From an uncultured Rhodobiaceae bacterium (GTDB taxonomy: Bacteria; Pseudomonadota; Alphaproteobacteria; Parvibaculales; Parvibaculaceae), in NCBI GenBank assembly GCA_913057645.1, contig CAJXOU010000002.1, forward strand, positions 32,952 to 96,951: 64,000 bases of DNA, read 5' to 3'. Below the pieces are notes generated by a model. It worked only from the letters and a program-made list of their open reading frames with translations, had not been told where the DNA came from and ran no database searches. Both the position numbers and the translations under genes were made by a program. Positions 29,946-39,139 of this stretch are shown here, piece after piece (within the stretch, counting starts at the first letter, position 1; every line of letters starts with the position of its first letter).

Positions 29946-30124
29946 CCTCAAGTCATCCATATGTTCGGGATGGAGAGGAAGCCCCTGATTCTACCAGGCA
30001 CGACCTTCGAAATTTGACCAAATTGTCCTGCCAGAGCATCTGTTTCTCCATCGGCGCCCATGGTAAAAGCCCTGTAAATTCCTCTGAAGACCCATCTTCC
30101 AATCCCCCGGACAATCCAGCCTTG

Positions 30125-31222
30125 ATGCAAGCAATGCCGCTCCAAAGTGCCAGTTTTCCAGGCCGCGCGCCGATTGCCCTGATTACCGGCATTACGGGTC
30201 AGGATGGCGGGTATCTTGCTGCCTTCCTACTTGAGAGGGGCTATATAGTCCACGGGCTCTCGCGTGACGTGTCGCGGCTTGATCGCGGTCGGTTTGCCCA
30301 TATTGTCGATCTCAACCGGCGGCTTCATCTGCATAGCTGCGATATGATCGACGCTGCTGGTCTTTCGCGGCTTCTGGAAACCGTGCGGGCCGAAGAGATC
30401 TACAATCTGGCGGCGCAAACTCACATACAAACCAGTTTCGACGACCCGGCTTATACGACCGATGTCAACGCGACGGGAGCCGTGCGCCTGTTGAACGCCC
30501 TGGTGAAGCTCGACCTCACGCACCGTACGCGCTTTTATCAGGCCTCAAGCTCGGAGATGTTCGGCGATGCGAAGGGGAAAATCCAGAACGAGGACACGCC
30601 GCTTCATCCGCTCAGCCCCTATGCGGTTGCGAAGCATGCGGCCTTCGAGGCGACCGTCAATTTCCGCGAGGCCTTCGGCGTTCACGCCTCCAATGGCATT
30701 CTCTTCAATCATGAAAGCCCTTGGAGAGGGACCAACTTTGTGACCCGGAAAATTGCACGTGCTGTTGCGATGCGTCATGCCGGAGATACAACCCCGCTAA
30801 AGCTTGGCAATCTTGATACGCGCCGGGATTGGGGCCATGCCCGGGACTATGTCGAGGGCATGTGGCTGATGTTGCAGCGAGATGAGCCCGACGACTATGT
30901 TCTGGCGACGGGTGAGCATCACTCAGTCCGCGAGTTTGTCGAACTGGCTTTTTCTGAGACCGGACGCGATATCGTCTGGCGTGGCGAGGGGATCGAAGAG
31001 ATCGGCTTCGATGCAAGCACAGGGGAAACGCTTGTTGAGGTTGATCCAGCATTCTTTCGCCCAACCGATATCAGCATTACGATAGGCGATGCGTCGAAAG
31101 CGCAACGCGTGCTGGGCTGGCGGCGCCGCACAAGCTTCCCTGAGCTTGTGAGCGAGATGGTTGTCGCCGATATTGATCGTCTTGAGCGGATGAGGGGGTC
31201 AGCGACGGGGTCCGCTGACTGA
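30125..31222 (+). CDS. gmd: GDP-mannose 4,6-dehydratase
   Basis: ALITGITGQDGGYLAAFLLERGYIVHGLSRD, YQASSSEMFGDAKGKIQNEDTPLHPLSPYAVAKHAAF, NGILFNHESPWRGTNFVTRKI; start taken at MQAMPL. Confidence 0.88.
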   Translation: MQAMPLQSASFPGRAPIALITGITGQDGGYLAAFLLERGYIVHGLSRDVSRLDRGRFAHIVDLNRRLHLHSCDMIDAAGLSRLLETVRAEEIYNLAAQTHIQTSFDDPAYTTDVNATGAVRLLNALVKLDLTHRTRFYQASSSEMFGDAKGKIQNEDTPLHPLSPYAVAKHAAFEATVNFREAFGVHASNGILFNHESPWRGTNFVTRKIARAVAMRHAGDTTPLKLGNLDTRRDWGHARDYVEGMWLMLQRDEPDDYVLATGEHHSVREFVELAFSETGRDIVWRGEGIEEIGFDASTGETLVEVDPAFFRPTDISITIGDASKAQRVLGWRRRTSFPELVSEMVVADIDRLERMRGSATGSAD

Positions 31223-31242
31223 CTTTTCCTGCCTATTTACGC

Positions 31243-32148
31243 TCATTTTTTGCGATGCTCAGCTTCTGCTAACTTTTCCAGTAGCGGACGGAATTTAGGC
31301 GCGATGTCGGGGCGGTCGAGCGCAAGCGCTACATTCGCGGTGAGATAACCGATTTTGTCACCGCAATCGTAAGTTGTTCCTTCGAAGCGGTACGAGAAGA
31401 AATCCTGCTCTGCGAGCAGCGCGATCATCGCATCAGTCAGCTGTATTTCGCCGCCGGCGCCCGGCTTCTGCGTTTCGAGTTTTTTGAATATTTCGGGCTG
31501 CAGGATATAGCGGCCGGAGATGATGAGGTCCGATGGGGCTTCCTCGATCTTCGGCTTTTCCACCATGCCCGTGATCCGGTGTGTCTCGTGGCCGAGATCT
31601 TCCGCGAGAGCCAGCACGCCGTAGCGGTTCACATGCTCGTGCGGCACTTCTTCCACCGCGATCACATTGCCGCCGTGTCTGTCATAGACATCCATCATCT
31701 GCGCAAAGCAGCCGCGTTTCCCGTGGATCAGCATGTCGGGAAGGGCGAGCGCAAAGGGCTCGTCGCCCACAATATCCCGCGCGCACCAGACGGCATGGCC
31801 GAGGCCCAGCGGCTCCTGCTGGCGGACAAAGCTCGCCGCACCCGCTGTGGGGCGGCCTGCGCGCATCATCTCGACTTCTGCGGTTTTCCCCCGCGCCTTC
31901 AATGTCGCCTCGAGCTCATAGGCGAGATCGAAGTGATCCTCGATGGCGCCCTTTCCCCGGCCAGTCACGAAGACAAAATGCTCAATGCCGGCCTCGATCG
32001 CTTCTTCGACCGCGTATTGAATGACCGGCTTGTCGACGACGGTCAGCATTTCCTTCGGAATGACCTTGGTGGCTGGCAGGAAACGGGTGCCGAGGCCGGC
32101 AACGGGAAAAACGGCTTTCCGGACTTTCTTGGTGGATGCGGTATTCAT
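31243..32148 (-). CDS. galU: UTP--glucose-1-phosphate uridylyltransferase
   Basis: KAVFPVAGLGTRFLPATKVIPKEMLTVVDKPVIQYAVEEAIEAGIEHFVFVTGRGK. Confidence 0.97.
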   Translation of the reverse strand: MNTASTKKVRKAVFPVAGLGTRFLPATKVIPKEMLTVVDKPVIQYAVEEAIEAGIEHFVFVTGRGKGAIEDHFDLAYELEATLKARGKTAEVEMMRAGRPTAGAASFVRQQEPLGLGHAVWCARDIVGDEPFALALPDMLIHGKRGCFAQMMDVYDRHGGNVIAVEEVPHEHVNRYGVLALAEDLGHETHRITGMVEKPKIEEAPSDLIISGRYILQPEIFKKLETQKPGAGGEIQLTDAMIALLAEQDFFSYRFEGTTYDCGDKIGYLTANVALALDRPDIAPKFRPLLEKLAEAEHRKK

Positions 32149-32415
32149 GAGATTGATGTGCTCTTGGCAAGACATGTCGGCAACGCGTGACGAAGGGTCA
32201 GGTTTCGCATTTATCTCCCATTGCAGCAAGACGAGGCCCCGACCGATCCAGGGATTCTTCCGGCATTGCGCTTGCCCCTGGGCGTCTCAAAACTCGCCGG
32301 AAACCGGGCCCGATTAACCCAAATCCGGACTGCGGGGTGAAAACCCCCGAGCGTTCCTCTAGTATCAACCGCTTGAGGGCGGCGTTAGACGGTAAAGGGA
32401 TTCAGGGCGAAGTAC

Positions 32416-33849
32416 ATGATCTATCCGGTCATCCTTTCGGGCGGTGTGGGGTCGCGACTCTGGCCGACTTCCCGGGCTCTCTATCCCAAGCAGTTGCTGC
32501 CGCTCGTGTCGGAACGCACCATGCTGCTCGAGACCGCGCTTCGGGTGTCGGGCGGAAAGCGGTTCGCCGATCCCATCATCGTGTCCAATGACGAGCACCG
32601 CTTCATCATCGCCCAGCAAATGCGCGATGCCGGAATTGCCCCCTTGGCCCATATCCTGGAACCGCAAGGCCGCAATACCGCACCCGCGGCGGCCGCTGCT
32701 GCCGCCTTTGTCCAGGCCCATGATCCCAAGGGCGTTCTCCTTGTTCTTCCCGCCGATCACCACATTGCAAACATCGATGCGTTCCGCGATGCGGTTTCCC
32801 GGGGGGCTGTTCTCGCAGAAGCGGGCAAGCTGGTGACCTTTGGCATTCTTCCGTCGGGCCCCGAGACCGGATACGGATACGTGAAGCGCGGCACAGAACT
32901 CGAAGGCGGCGATGCCTTTGCTGTAGAGCGCTTTGTCGAAAAGCCCGATCTCGAAACTGCGCAAGCCTATCTCGCCGAAGGCGGCTATGACTGGAATGCG
33001 GGGATATTCATGTTCCGGGCGGATGTAATTTTGGCGGAGATGCATGCCTATTGTCCGGAAATCGCGGCCTGTGCGAGCGAAGCGGTTGCGAAGGGCGCGC
33101 GCGATCTCGATTTTCTGCGACTCGACCCGGAGGCCTTTGCGGCCTGTCCGTCGGATTCCATCGACTATGCGGTCATGGAGCATGTCTCAAGTGCGGTTGT
33201 GGTCCCGGTCGATATGGGCTGGAGCGACATCGGCTCGTGGTCGGCACTCTGGGAGATCGGTGAGAAGGACGCGCAGGGCAATGTCTTTGCGGGTGATATT
33301 CTCGCAGAGGACACGCGCAATTGTTTCGTGCGGGCCGAGGCCGGGTTGGTTGCGACGGTTGGGCTCGAGAACCTCATCATCGTGGAGACAGGTGACGCGC
33401 TTCTCGTGGCTGCGCGGGATCGTGTCCAGGATGTGAAAAAGGTCGTTGAGCGCCTCGCCGCGGCGGGTCGAACGGAACACCAGGCGCATAACCGCGTTTA
33501 TCGTCCGTGGGGTTTTTACGAAAGCCTCGACTCCGGCGAGCGGCATCAGGTGAAACATCTGATGGTCCATCCCGGCGCGGCGCTATCGCTGCAAATGCAT
33601 CATCACCGCGCGGAACATTGGGTGGTCGTCAAGGGACGCGCGGAAGTGACCGTCGGGGATACCGTCACGACGCTGGAAGAAAACCAGTCCACCTATATCC
33701 CGATCGGCACGAGGCACCGGCTCGCCAATCCCGGCGAGGAGCCCTTGAGCATCATCGAGGTGCAATCCGGTTCCTATCTCGGTGAGGATGACATCGTGCG
33801 CTACGATGACGTGTATGGGCGCGACGTGAAAAAGCCGGCTGCCGAGTAG
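32416..33849 (+). CDS. manC: Mannose-1-phosphate guanylyltransferase/mannose-6-phosphate isomerase
   Basis: VILSGGVGSRLWPTSRALYPKQLLPL, FVEKPDLETAQAYL, C-terminal cupin RPWGFYESLDSGERHQVKHLMVHPGAALSLQMHHHRAEHW. Confidence 0.97.
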   Translation: MIYPVILSGGVGSRLWPTSRALYPKQLLPLVSERTMLLETALRVSGGKRFADPIIVSNDEHRFIIAQQMRDAGIAPLAHILEPQGRNTAPAAAAAAAFVQAHDPKGVLLVLPADHHIANIDAFRDAVSRGAVLAEAGKLVTFGILPSGPETGYGYVKRGTELEGGDAFAVERFVEKPDLETAQAYLAEGGYDWNAGIFMFRADVILAEMHAYCPEIAACASEAVAKGARDLDFLRLDPEAFAACPSDSIDYAVMEHVSSAVVVPVDMGWSDIGSWSALWEIGEKDAQGNVFAGDILAEDTRNCFVRAEAGLVATVGLENLIIVETGDALLVAARDRVQDVKKVVERLAAAGRTEHQAHNRVYRPWGFYESLDSGERHQVKHLMVHPGAALSLQMHHHRAEHWVVVKGRAEVTVGDTVTTLEENQSTYIPIGTRHRLANPGEEPLSIIEVQSGSYLGEDDIVRYDDVYGRDVKKPAAE

Positions 33850-33921
33850 CAGCCCTCGCATATGCGATCATGGGACGCCGGCGTTAATCCGCGGGCAGTA
33901 AATCGGTACTAGATTTCCTCA

Positions 33922-34293
33922 ATGCATAGTCTCCCGCTTCCCCATATCCGGTCTGTTATGATCGCCGCCGCAGCGGTTCTTTACGCTGGCATTTTGATCG
34001 GTTCGCTGTCGACAACCATCGGGCCGCCAAGTCTTTTCCCCTATTCGGACAAGGTGATGCATATGGCAGCCTGGGGGCTTGTCGCCGCGATCGCCGCGAC
34101 CCTTTCCCGGACCGTCTGGATATGGTTGGCGGTGGCGGCGGGCTTGTTCGCAAGCAGTGCCGGTGTGGAATGGGCGCAGAGCTTCATTCCCGGGCGATCC
34201 GCCTCCTGGCAAGACCTCATCGCCAATGCGACCGGTATTGCCGTGGCGGGGGGCTTTTGTGCCCTTTGGGCTAGAGCAAGGATCAAGATCTAG
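33922..34293 (+). CDS. VanZ-like small membrane protein
   Basis: FPYSDKVMHMAAWGLVAAIAA, GVEWAQSFIPGRSASWQDLIANATGIAVAGGF. Confidence 0.8.
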   Translation: MHSLPLPHIRSVMIAAAAVLYAGILIGSLSTTIGPPSLFPYSDKVMHMAAWGLVAAIAATLSRTVWIWLAVAAGLFASSAGVEWAQSFIPGRSASWQDLIANATGIAVAGGFCALWARARIKI

Positions 34294-34552
34294 TCTGCTT
34301 GGCGTTCAATGCCGCTCTGGCCGGAGAGGTCGCTTGTCGCCGACCCTGTACCGGCGAGGGCTGAAATTGATAAGGCCAGCGTCCTGTCCGTGAGGTTTCA
34401 GTATAGGGGGATGACGATCCCGTTCATCGGACCATCGACCGTCCTTGCCGTGATGGCGATCCTGTTCGCATGGTTCTGACATCGTCCTTGCTCAACTGGG
34501 CGCTTTGGTCTTGGCCACTGCGACTCAAAGGATATCGACGGGTATATGGCCC

Positions 34553-35362
34553 TTATTCAGCCGGCTGCTGTTCGAGAGAGTGGGTGAGGACACCGGCATC
34601 GCGGACAGGAAGTCGGCTCTCGGATTTTTCCGAGAGCCGCTTCAACTTGCCCTGATAGAGCGTGCTCAGGATTTCGGCGTAATGGCGGTCGGTCTTGTCT
34701 CTCAGATTCGGCTTTTCTGCCACCAGGCGCGCGAGAATGCGCTTGTTGTTTTCATAGAGAGCCAAGAGTTCGTCGCCATCCCGGGTCCCCTCAATCGCGC
34801 GGCGCAGGGCCGAGCAGCACAGGATGGGACTGGCCGTGACGGATACCGCCTCGCCGTTCGCCCCGCGCAGGATCCAGGGACGCACGGCCGGACGCTGGCG
34901 GTTGAAGTGGGCAGAACAAGACACCGCCGGGGTCTCCGGCTTTGCCTGCGCGTCGTAGAGCGTCAGGCCGAAAGGAGCGCCCAGCGTGGCGAGCGCGCGT
35001 TTCGTGGCGTCCGTCTCTGCCGCCTTCAGGGCATGACCATGTGCCTCGCCCAAATGTGTGCCCTGAGCATGGCCAGCGCCGCTTCCCTCCCGGACAAAAG
35101 TCTCGTCCTTGGTGCGGACGCACAACCGCACCCGGGCGGTGTAGGTGCAGGCCGGTTTTCCGTCGTGTCGGCCCTGCCAAACGCATTGGGCCGTCAATGT
35201 GATCCGGTCCCATCGCTCCGCCCCGAAAATCCGGTTTGCCTCCTGGATCACATACCAGCCTTCCAGATAGGACAGGGTGGTGCCGTTTTCCTCGCGCGAC
35301 CTGATCGCCTCGGCAGGCGGGGCGGTTTCGAGAGATTTCTTCTGTCTTGCCGTCAGGGTCAT
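34553..35362 (-). CDS. Rad52/Rad22-family single-strand annealing protein
   Basis: SREENGTTLSYLEGWYVIQEANRIFGAERWD, EGSGAGHAQGTHLGEAHGHALKAAETDATKRALATLGAPFGLTLYD; RBS (GAAGGAGA) before internal ATG. Confidence 0.88.
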   Translation of the reverse strand: MTLTARQKKSLETAPPAEAIRSREENGTTLSYLEGWYVIQEANRIFGAERWDRITLTAQCVWQGRHDGKPACTYTARVRLCVRTKDETFVREGSGAGHAQGTHLGEAHGHALKAAETDATKRALATLGAPFGLTLYDAQAKPETPAVSCSAHFNRQRPAVRPWILRGANGEAVSVTASPILCCSALRRAIEGTRDGDELLALYENNKRILARLVAEKPNLRDKTDRHYAEILSTLYQGKLKRLSEKSESRLPVRDAGVLTHSLEQQPAE

Positions 35363-35382
35363 GTCTGTCTCCTTCTCCCGTC

Positions 35383-35946
35383 TCAAGCGATCCGGATGCT
35401 GATCGAGGGTTTCGGCGCGCCGAGACTTGCCCCATCCACCGCCCGACCCGCCTTCAGCGCATCGCCCAGCGCCGCGCGGTCGAGCTTCGGCGGCTGCGCT
35501 TTCCAGTACGCATCGGGAATCCGCTCCTCGTCCTCGATCACAACCGCAGGCGGCGAGGTTCTCAGCGAGACGGTGAAATCGGGCTCGGTGATGCGCCTGA
35601 TCTCGGCGCGGGACATCACATCCGTGACCAGCCGCCGCTTGCGCTCGGCCCGGTCCTGGAAGCGCTCCAGCCGGGTTCTGAGGTCGCTCAAGCGCGCTTT
35701 CAGCCCGGCGATCAGCCCCAGATCCTCCTCGCGGGAGCGCAGAAGGGCGGCCAGCGCCTCTGTGAGCTCCGTCTCGCCCTCAAGCGTGTCGGCCAGGGTC
35801 TCGTCGTCGAGATCGGGAAACTCCGCCTCGAGCCGCTCGCGCAGATAGCCGTGCGCGTGAAAGGCCGCGGCGATCCGCGGCGGCAGTTTCGGGGTCTCCA
35901 CCTCGGGAACAGCCGGGTGTGCAGCGTCGTCGAATTCTGGCATCAT
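35383..35946 (-). CDS. Siphovirus Gp157-like protein
   Basis: Coiled-coil middle, then DFTVSLRTSPPAVVIEDEERIPDAYWKAQPPKLDRAALGDALKAGRAVDGASLGAPKPSISIRIA typical of Sipho_Gp157; AGAGG RBS before MMPEFDD. Confidence 0.82.
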   Translation of the reverse strand: MMPEFDDAAHPAVPEVETPKLPPRIAAAFHAHGYLRERLEAEFPDLDDETLADTLEGETELTEALAALLRSREEDLGLIAGLKARLSDLRTRLERFQDRAERKRRLVTDVMSRAEIRRITEPDFTVSLRTSPPAVVIEDEERIPDAYWKAQPPKLDRAALGDALKAGRAVDGASLGAPKPSISIRIA

Positions 35947-36043
35947 AACTGACCTCTTTTCGTTCATAGGCGACCTAAATCGTGCCATCCCGTGCCCTGA
36001 AGTCAACCAAAACAAGTCAATATATGATAGTTCTCGGTCTATT

Positions 36044-36289
36044 ATGATTTATTCCGCTCAGATTCGGGCCGCCCGGGGCCTTCTCGACTGGAGCCGCGAA
36101 GAACTCGCTGCGGCCGCCGGGCTCGGGCTGTCGACGGTCCAGCGCATGGAAAAGGGTGACGGACCGGCCCGGGGACATGCGGGCAATGTCTGGTCCCTGC
36201 AGGCCGCGCTTGAGGCGGCCGGGGTCGTTCTTCTGCCTGCGGATGAAACGGCCGGCCCGGGCGTACGGCTCAAATTGCCCTCTGAGTGA
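36044..36289 (+). CDS. Small HTH (XRE-like) transcriptional regulator
   Basis: IRAARGLLDWSREELAAAAGLGLSTVQRMEKGDGPARGHAGNVWSLQAALEAAGV. Confidence 0.88.
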   Translation: MIYSAQIRAARGLLDWSREELAAAAGLGLSTVQRMEKGDGPARGHAGNVWSLQAALEAAGVVLLPADETAGPGVRLKLPSE

Positions 36290-36339
36290 GGGCGCGCGCG
36301 AACCTGTCCCCGATATCCCCGTTCTTCGTCCCTCCACCA

Positions 36340-36380
36340 AGAAAGAACTCCCTGGTTGTGGTTCGTTGTTGGGCAGGGAA
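36340..36380. repeat. Partial member of a CCCTG/GCAGGGAA inverted-repeat family
   Basis: aactccctggttgtggttcgttgttgggcagggaatta; shares GCAGGGAA core with the 41727-41916 cluster. Confidence 0.5.
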
Positions 36381-36545
36381 TTACGGGGATAAGCCGGGCC
36401 GCGTTCTTATGCCGGCGACTTCGGGGCGGCTTGGAGCGGTGTTCTGGGTTCTGCGGCGATGGCGGGCCAGTGGACAAGACGCACCGGTGAAGGGGATGTC
36501 TCGACGAAGCCCCCATTACGTCTGCCGCCGCTTCGTCCGGCGGCT

Positions 36546-36770
36546 CTAGCGTTTGGGCTTGCGGACCGGGTCCAGGAGGAGCGCAGGGGCAACACCCAGC
36601 GCCTTGGCGAGTTTCGCCAGAATGGTGACCGTCGGATTGCGCGTTCCCCGCTCGATGCCGCTCACATAGGTCCGGTGGAGGCCGCTTTCGAAGGCGAGGT
36701 CCTCCTGCGACCAGTCAAGGTCGCGCCTTAATCTCTGGACGTTGAGTCCCACCTGCCGCCTGATATCCAT
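36546..36770 (-). CDS. XRE-family HTH regulator
   Basis: VGLNVQRLRRDLDWSQEDLAFESGLHRTYVSGIERGTRNPTVTILAKLAKALGV. Confidence 0.95.
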   Translation of the reverse strand: MDIRRQVGLNVQRLRRDLDWSQEDLAFESGLHRTYVSGIERGTRNPTVTILAKLAKALGVAPALLLDPVRKPKR

Positions 36771-36790
36771 GGCGCTATCAGGCGGTTATG

Positions 36791-36818
36791 CATCCTATAA
36801 GTCTACATCCTATGAGTC
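36791..36818. promoter_or_regulatory. Two tandem near-identical direct repeats (candidate operator)
   Basis: CATCCTATAAGTC (36791) and CATCCTATGAGTC (36806), 15-bp period, immediately upstream of the minus-strand XRE gene. Confidence 0.5.
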
Positions 36819-36936
36819 ACATTTTGCTTGACCCTGCCCGGCGCATTTCTTTCCATCGGGCGGGCGACAAACCACTGGACTTGCGGCCCACACGAAGCCT
36901 CACTGCACAAAGCTTCAGTGCGACGGTGCAAACATC

Positions 36937-37161
36937 ATGGATGACGATCAAAAGGAACTTCTCGGCCGGTTGTTCGGTGTGGCCTGTGATGTGCTCGAAC
37001 GGGCGCATGAGACCGCGGCCGCCGGACAAGCGCGCGATGTCGATGCCAAGCAGGCGGCGCTGTGCGCCCGCGATCTTGGCAAGGCTGCGGACCGTCTGGG
37101 CGCGCTGGCCGAGACCATGCGTCTTGTTGCCGAAGACAGACCCCGCCGGGAGAAGGCGTGA
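36937..37161 (+). CDS. Small hypothetical protein
   Basis: 74 aa ORF, stop 2 bp before the next start, amphipathic helical composition. Confidence 0.55.
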   Translation: MDDDQKELLGRLFGVACDVLERAHETAAAGQARDVDAKQAALCARDLGKAADRLGALAETMRLVAEDRPRREKA

Positions 37162-37162
37162 C

Positions 37163-37600
37163 ATGGCCCGCATCGCGCCCTCGACCCCGATCTATCAGCG
37201 CGGCCAATCCCGGACCTCCGCCCAGCGCCGCCCGCGATTGCGCGACAGGGCGCATCTCGAGCGCATCGCGCGAATGCCTTGCGCGGTCCCGGGCTGCCGG
37301 TCGGGCCGGATCCAGGTGGCACATATTCGCTTCGCCTGCGCCATTGAGGGCGCCGCGATTGTCGGCAAGGCGGAGAAGCCCGACGACTGGCGCGTTCTGC
37401 CGCTCTGCGTTTTCCATCACATGGAGGGCCCGGAAGCGCAGCACCGCATGAACGAAGCTCTTTTCTGGGCGCGGCACGGCATCAACCCTTACGCCCTGGC
37501 GCGCGCACTTTACAACCTCTCCGGCGATTCCGAGGCGATGCAGCTCCTGCTTGCCCGCGCGCCGGTGATTTTCCCTGACCGCGCTACTTACGAAATCTGA
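37163..37600 (+). CDS. DUF968/HNH-like phage-type putative nuclease
   Basis: CAVPGCRSGRIQVAHIR ... DDWRVLPLCVFHHMEGPEAQHRMNEALFWARHGINP: Cys/His pattern of DUF968/HNH-like proteins; start at MARIAPS. Confidence 0.68.
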   Translation: MARIAPSTPIYQRGQSRTSAQRRPRLRDRAHLERIARMPCAVPGCRSGRIQVAHIRFACAIEGAAIVGKAEKPDDWRVLPLCVFHHMEGPEAQHRMNEALFWARHGINPYALARALYNLSGDSEAMQLLLARAPVIFPDRATYEI

Positions 37601-37766
37601 GCCCGCCATGACACGAGCGGCAACCCGGCAAATGCGGACCATCGATGTAGACGGATCGTCGACAGCCGATAAGTCACAAGGATGCCGAACGGTCCCATCG
37701 GGGCCTTCGTATCGAGCGACCTGTGCCTGACACGGGATCGAAAAACCACCAGCCCAAGGAGGTGTC

Positions 37767-38381
37767 ATGCATTCCCTGCGAAATCTCTGTCTCGTTGCCA
37801 TTTTCGTCAACACCGCGGCAGCGGCCGCGGCGCTCGACCGCGACCTTGTGGAGCGCTGCGCGAAGGAGCCCGAGCTCAGGGATCAGCTCTACTGCATCGA
37901 GCGCGGAGACAAGGACTACGACAATGAGGACGCAACCGATGAGGGAGACTGGCTGCGGAAATCTTCTGTATCGCCCATCGATGACAGCCGGAATGTCGCG
38001 CTTCATGTCCTCGCGGATACGCCCTTCGAGGGCTGGATCGACGAAAAATCGGGAGCGCTTTTTCTCAGATGCAGCGAAAACGAAACAGACGCCTATATCT
38101 ATACGGGGCTGCCCGCGCAGCCCGAACGCGGGAATTACAACCGCGTCACGGTGACCCTGCGCTACGACAAGGAAGACGCGCGCACCATTGTCATGAATGA
38201 AAGCACCGATAATCAGGCCCTGTTCTTCCGGCAGCCCATCGCCGAAATAAAACGGATGATGGAGCACGAGGAAATGCTGTTCCGCTTCACGCCTCACAAT
38301 GCGCCGCCCACGACAACGCGTTTCCAGCTGCATGGCCTTGAGAAGGCCATCAAGCCCCTGCGCGAAGCCTGCCACTGGTAG
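37767..38381 (+). CDS. Exported VasI/TagO-like protein (type VI secretion-associated family resemblance)
   Basis: N-terminal signal peptide; W..KSSVSPIDDSRNVALHV...ALFLRCSENETDAYIYTGL...MNESTDNQALFFRQPIAEIKRM...FRFTPHNAPPTTTRFQLHGLEKAIKPLREACHW; strong RBS aaggaggtg. Confidence 0.65.
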   Translation: MHSLRNLCLVAIFVNTAAAAAALDRDLVERCAKEPELRDQLYCIERGDKDYDNEDATDEGDWLRKSSVSPIDDSRNVALHVLADTPFEGWIDEKSGALFLRCSENETDAYIYTGLPAQPERGNYNRVTVTLRYDKEDARTIVMNESTDNQALFFRQPIAEIKRMMEHEEMLFRFTPHNAPPTTTRFQLHGLEKAIKPLREACHW

Positions 38382-38556
38382 CGCGTTTCATCCAATCCGG
38401 TTTCATCTCTTCTTCCGGGAAAGACTTTCTCCATTGCTAGCCGTCAGGCTTGTCTGTGTACGATCGAGAGTGGCGAACGGGGTGGTGTTGTGCGTTTCTC
38501 GCGCACGTCCGCCGGTCTTTGGTCCGATGCGTCTCAACGGATAAAGGAGAGGGTCG

Positions 38557-39129
38557 ATGTCAATCGGCAATTTGAATACGGCACCGGAGGAGATGAAGGC
38601 CGGACGGACCGAGCAGCGCCGTCCGGAGGCGACGGTCCGCCGGTTGCGGGCGGGAAACGAAGACATCACGATCGGCGAGAACAGCATCCTCGAGGGGTCT
38701 TTCGACACCCAGGGCGCCATGTTCGTGGATGGCGCGGCGGTGAACGCCGATTTGCGCGCGGCTCATCTTTCCATCGGCACGACGGGTCGTGTGGAGGGGC
38801 AGGCCACGGTTCTGCGCGCCGAAATCGCGGGCAGCTTCGATGGCATGCTCGAATGCGCCGGCGAGATCATCCTGCGCTCCTCGAGCCGTATCGCCGGCGA
38901 GATCAAATGCGCCAAGCTCGTTACCCATCGCGGCGCGATCATCGCCGCCCAGGTCCGCATCGTGGATGACGAGCGCCCGGAGGACGAGCAGGGCCGGGCC
39001 GCGCTTTCGGCCTTCGCGCCGGCCGCGGGCGGCCTGCTCAACCGCCGCAAGCTCAGGAGAGCGGTGCCGGTGGGATATGGTGTCCTTCTGGCGTTGGGCG
39101 CGATGGGCATCGTGTCGTTCCTGTCGTGA
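38557..39129 (+). CDS. Bactofilin (polymer-forming cytoskeletal protein) with C-terminal TM segment
   Basis: ITIGENSILEGSFDTQGAMFVDGAAVNADLRAAHLSIGTTGRVEGQATVLRAEIAGSFDGMLECAGEIILRSSSRIAGEIKCAKLVTHRGAII; C-terminal AVPVGYGVLLALGAMGIVSFLS. Confidence 0.92.
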   Translation: MSIGNLNTAPEEMKAGRTEQRRPEATVRRLRAGNEDITIGENSILEGSFDTQGAMFVDGAAVNADLRAAHLSIGTTGRVEGQATVLRAEIAGSFDGMLECAGEIILRSSSRIAGEIKCAKLVTHRGAIIAAQVRIVDDERPEDEQGRAALSAFAPAAGGLLNRRKLRRAVPVGYGVLLALGAMGIVSFLS

Positions 39130-39139
39130 TCCCGTACGT

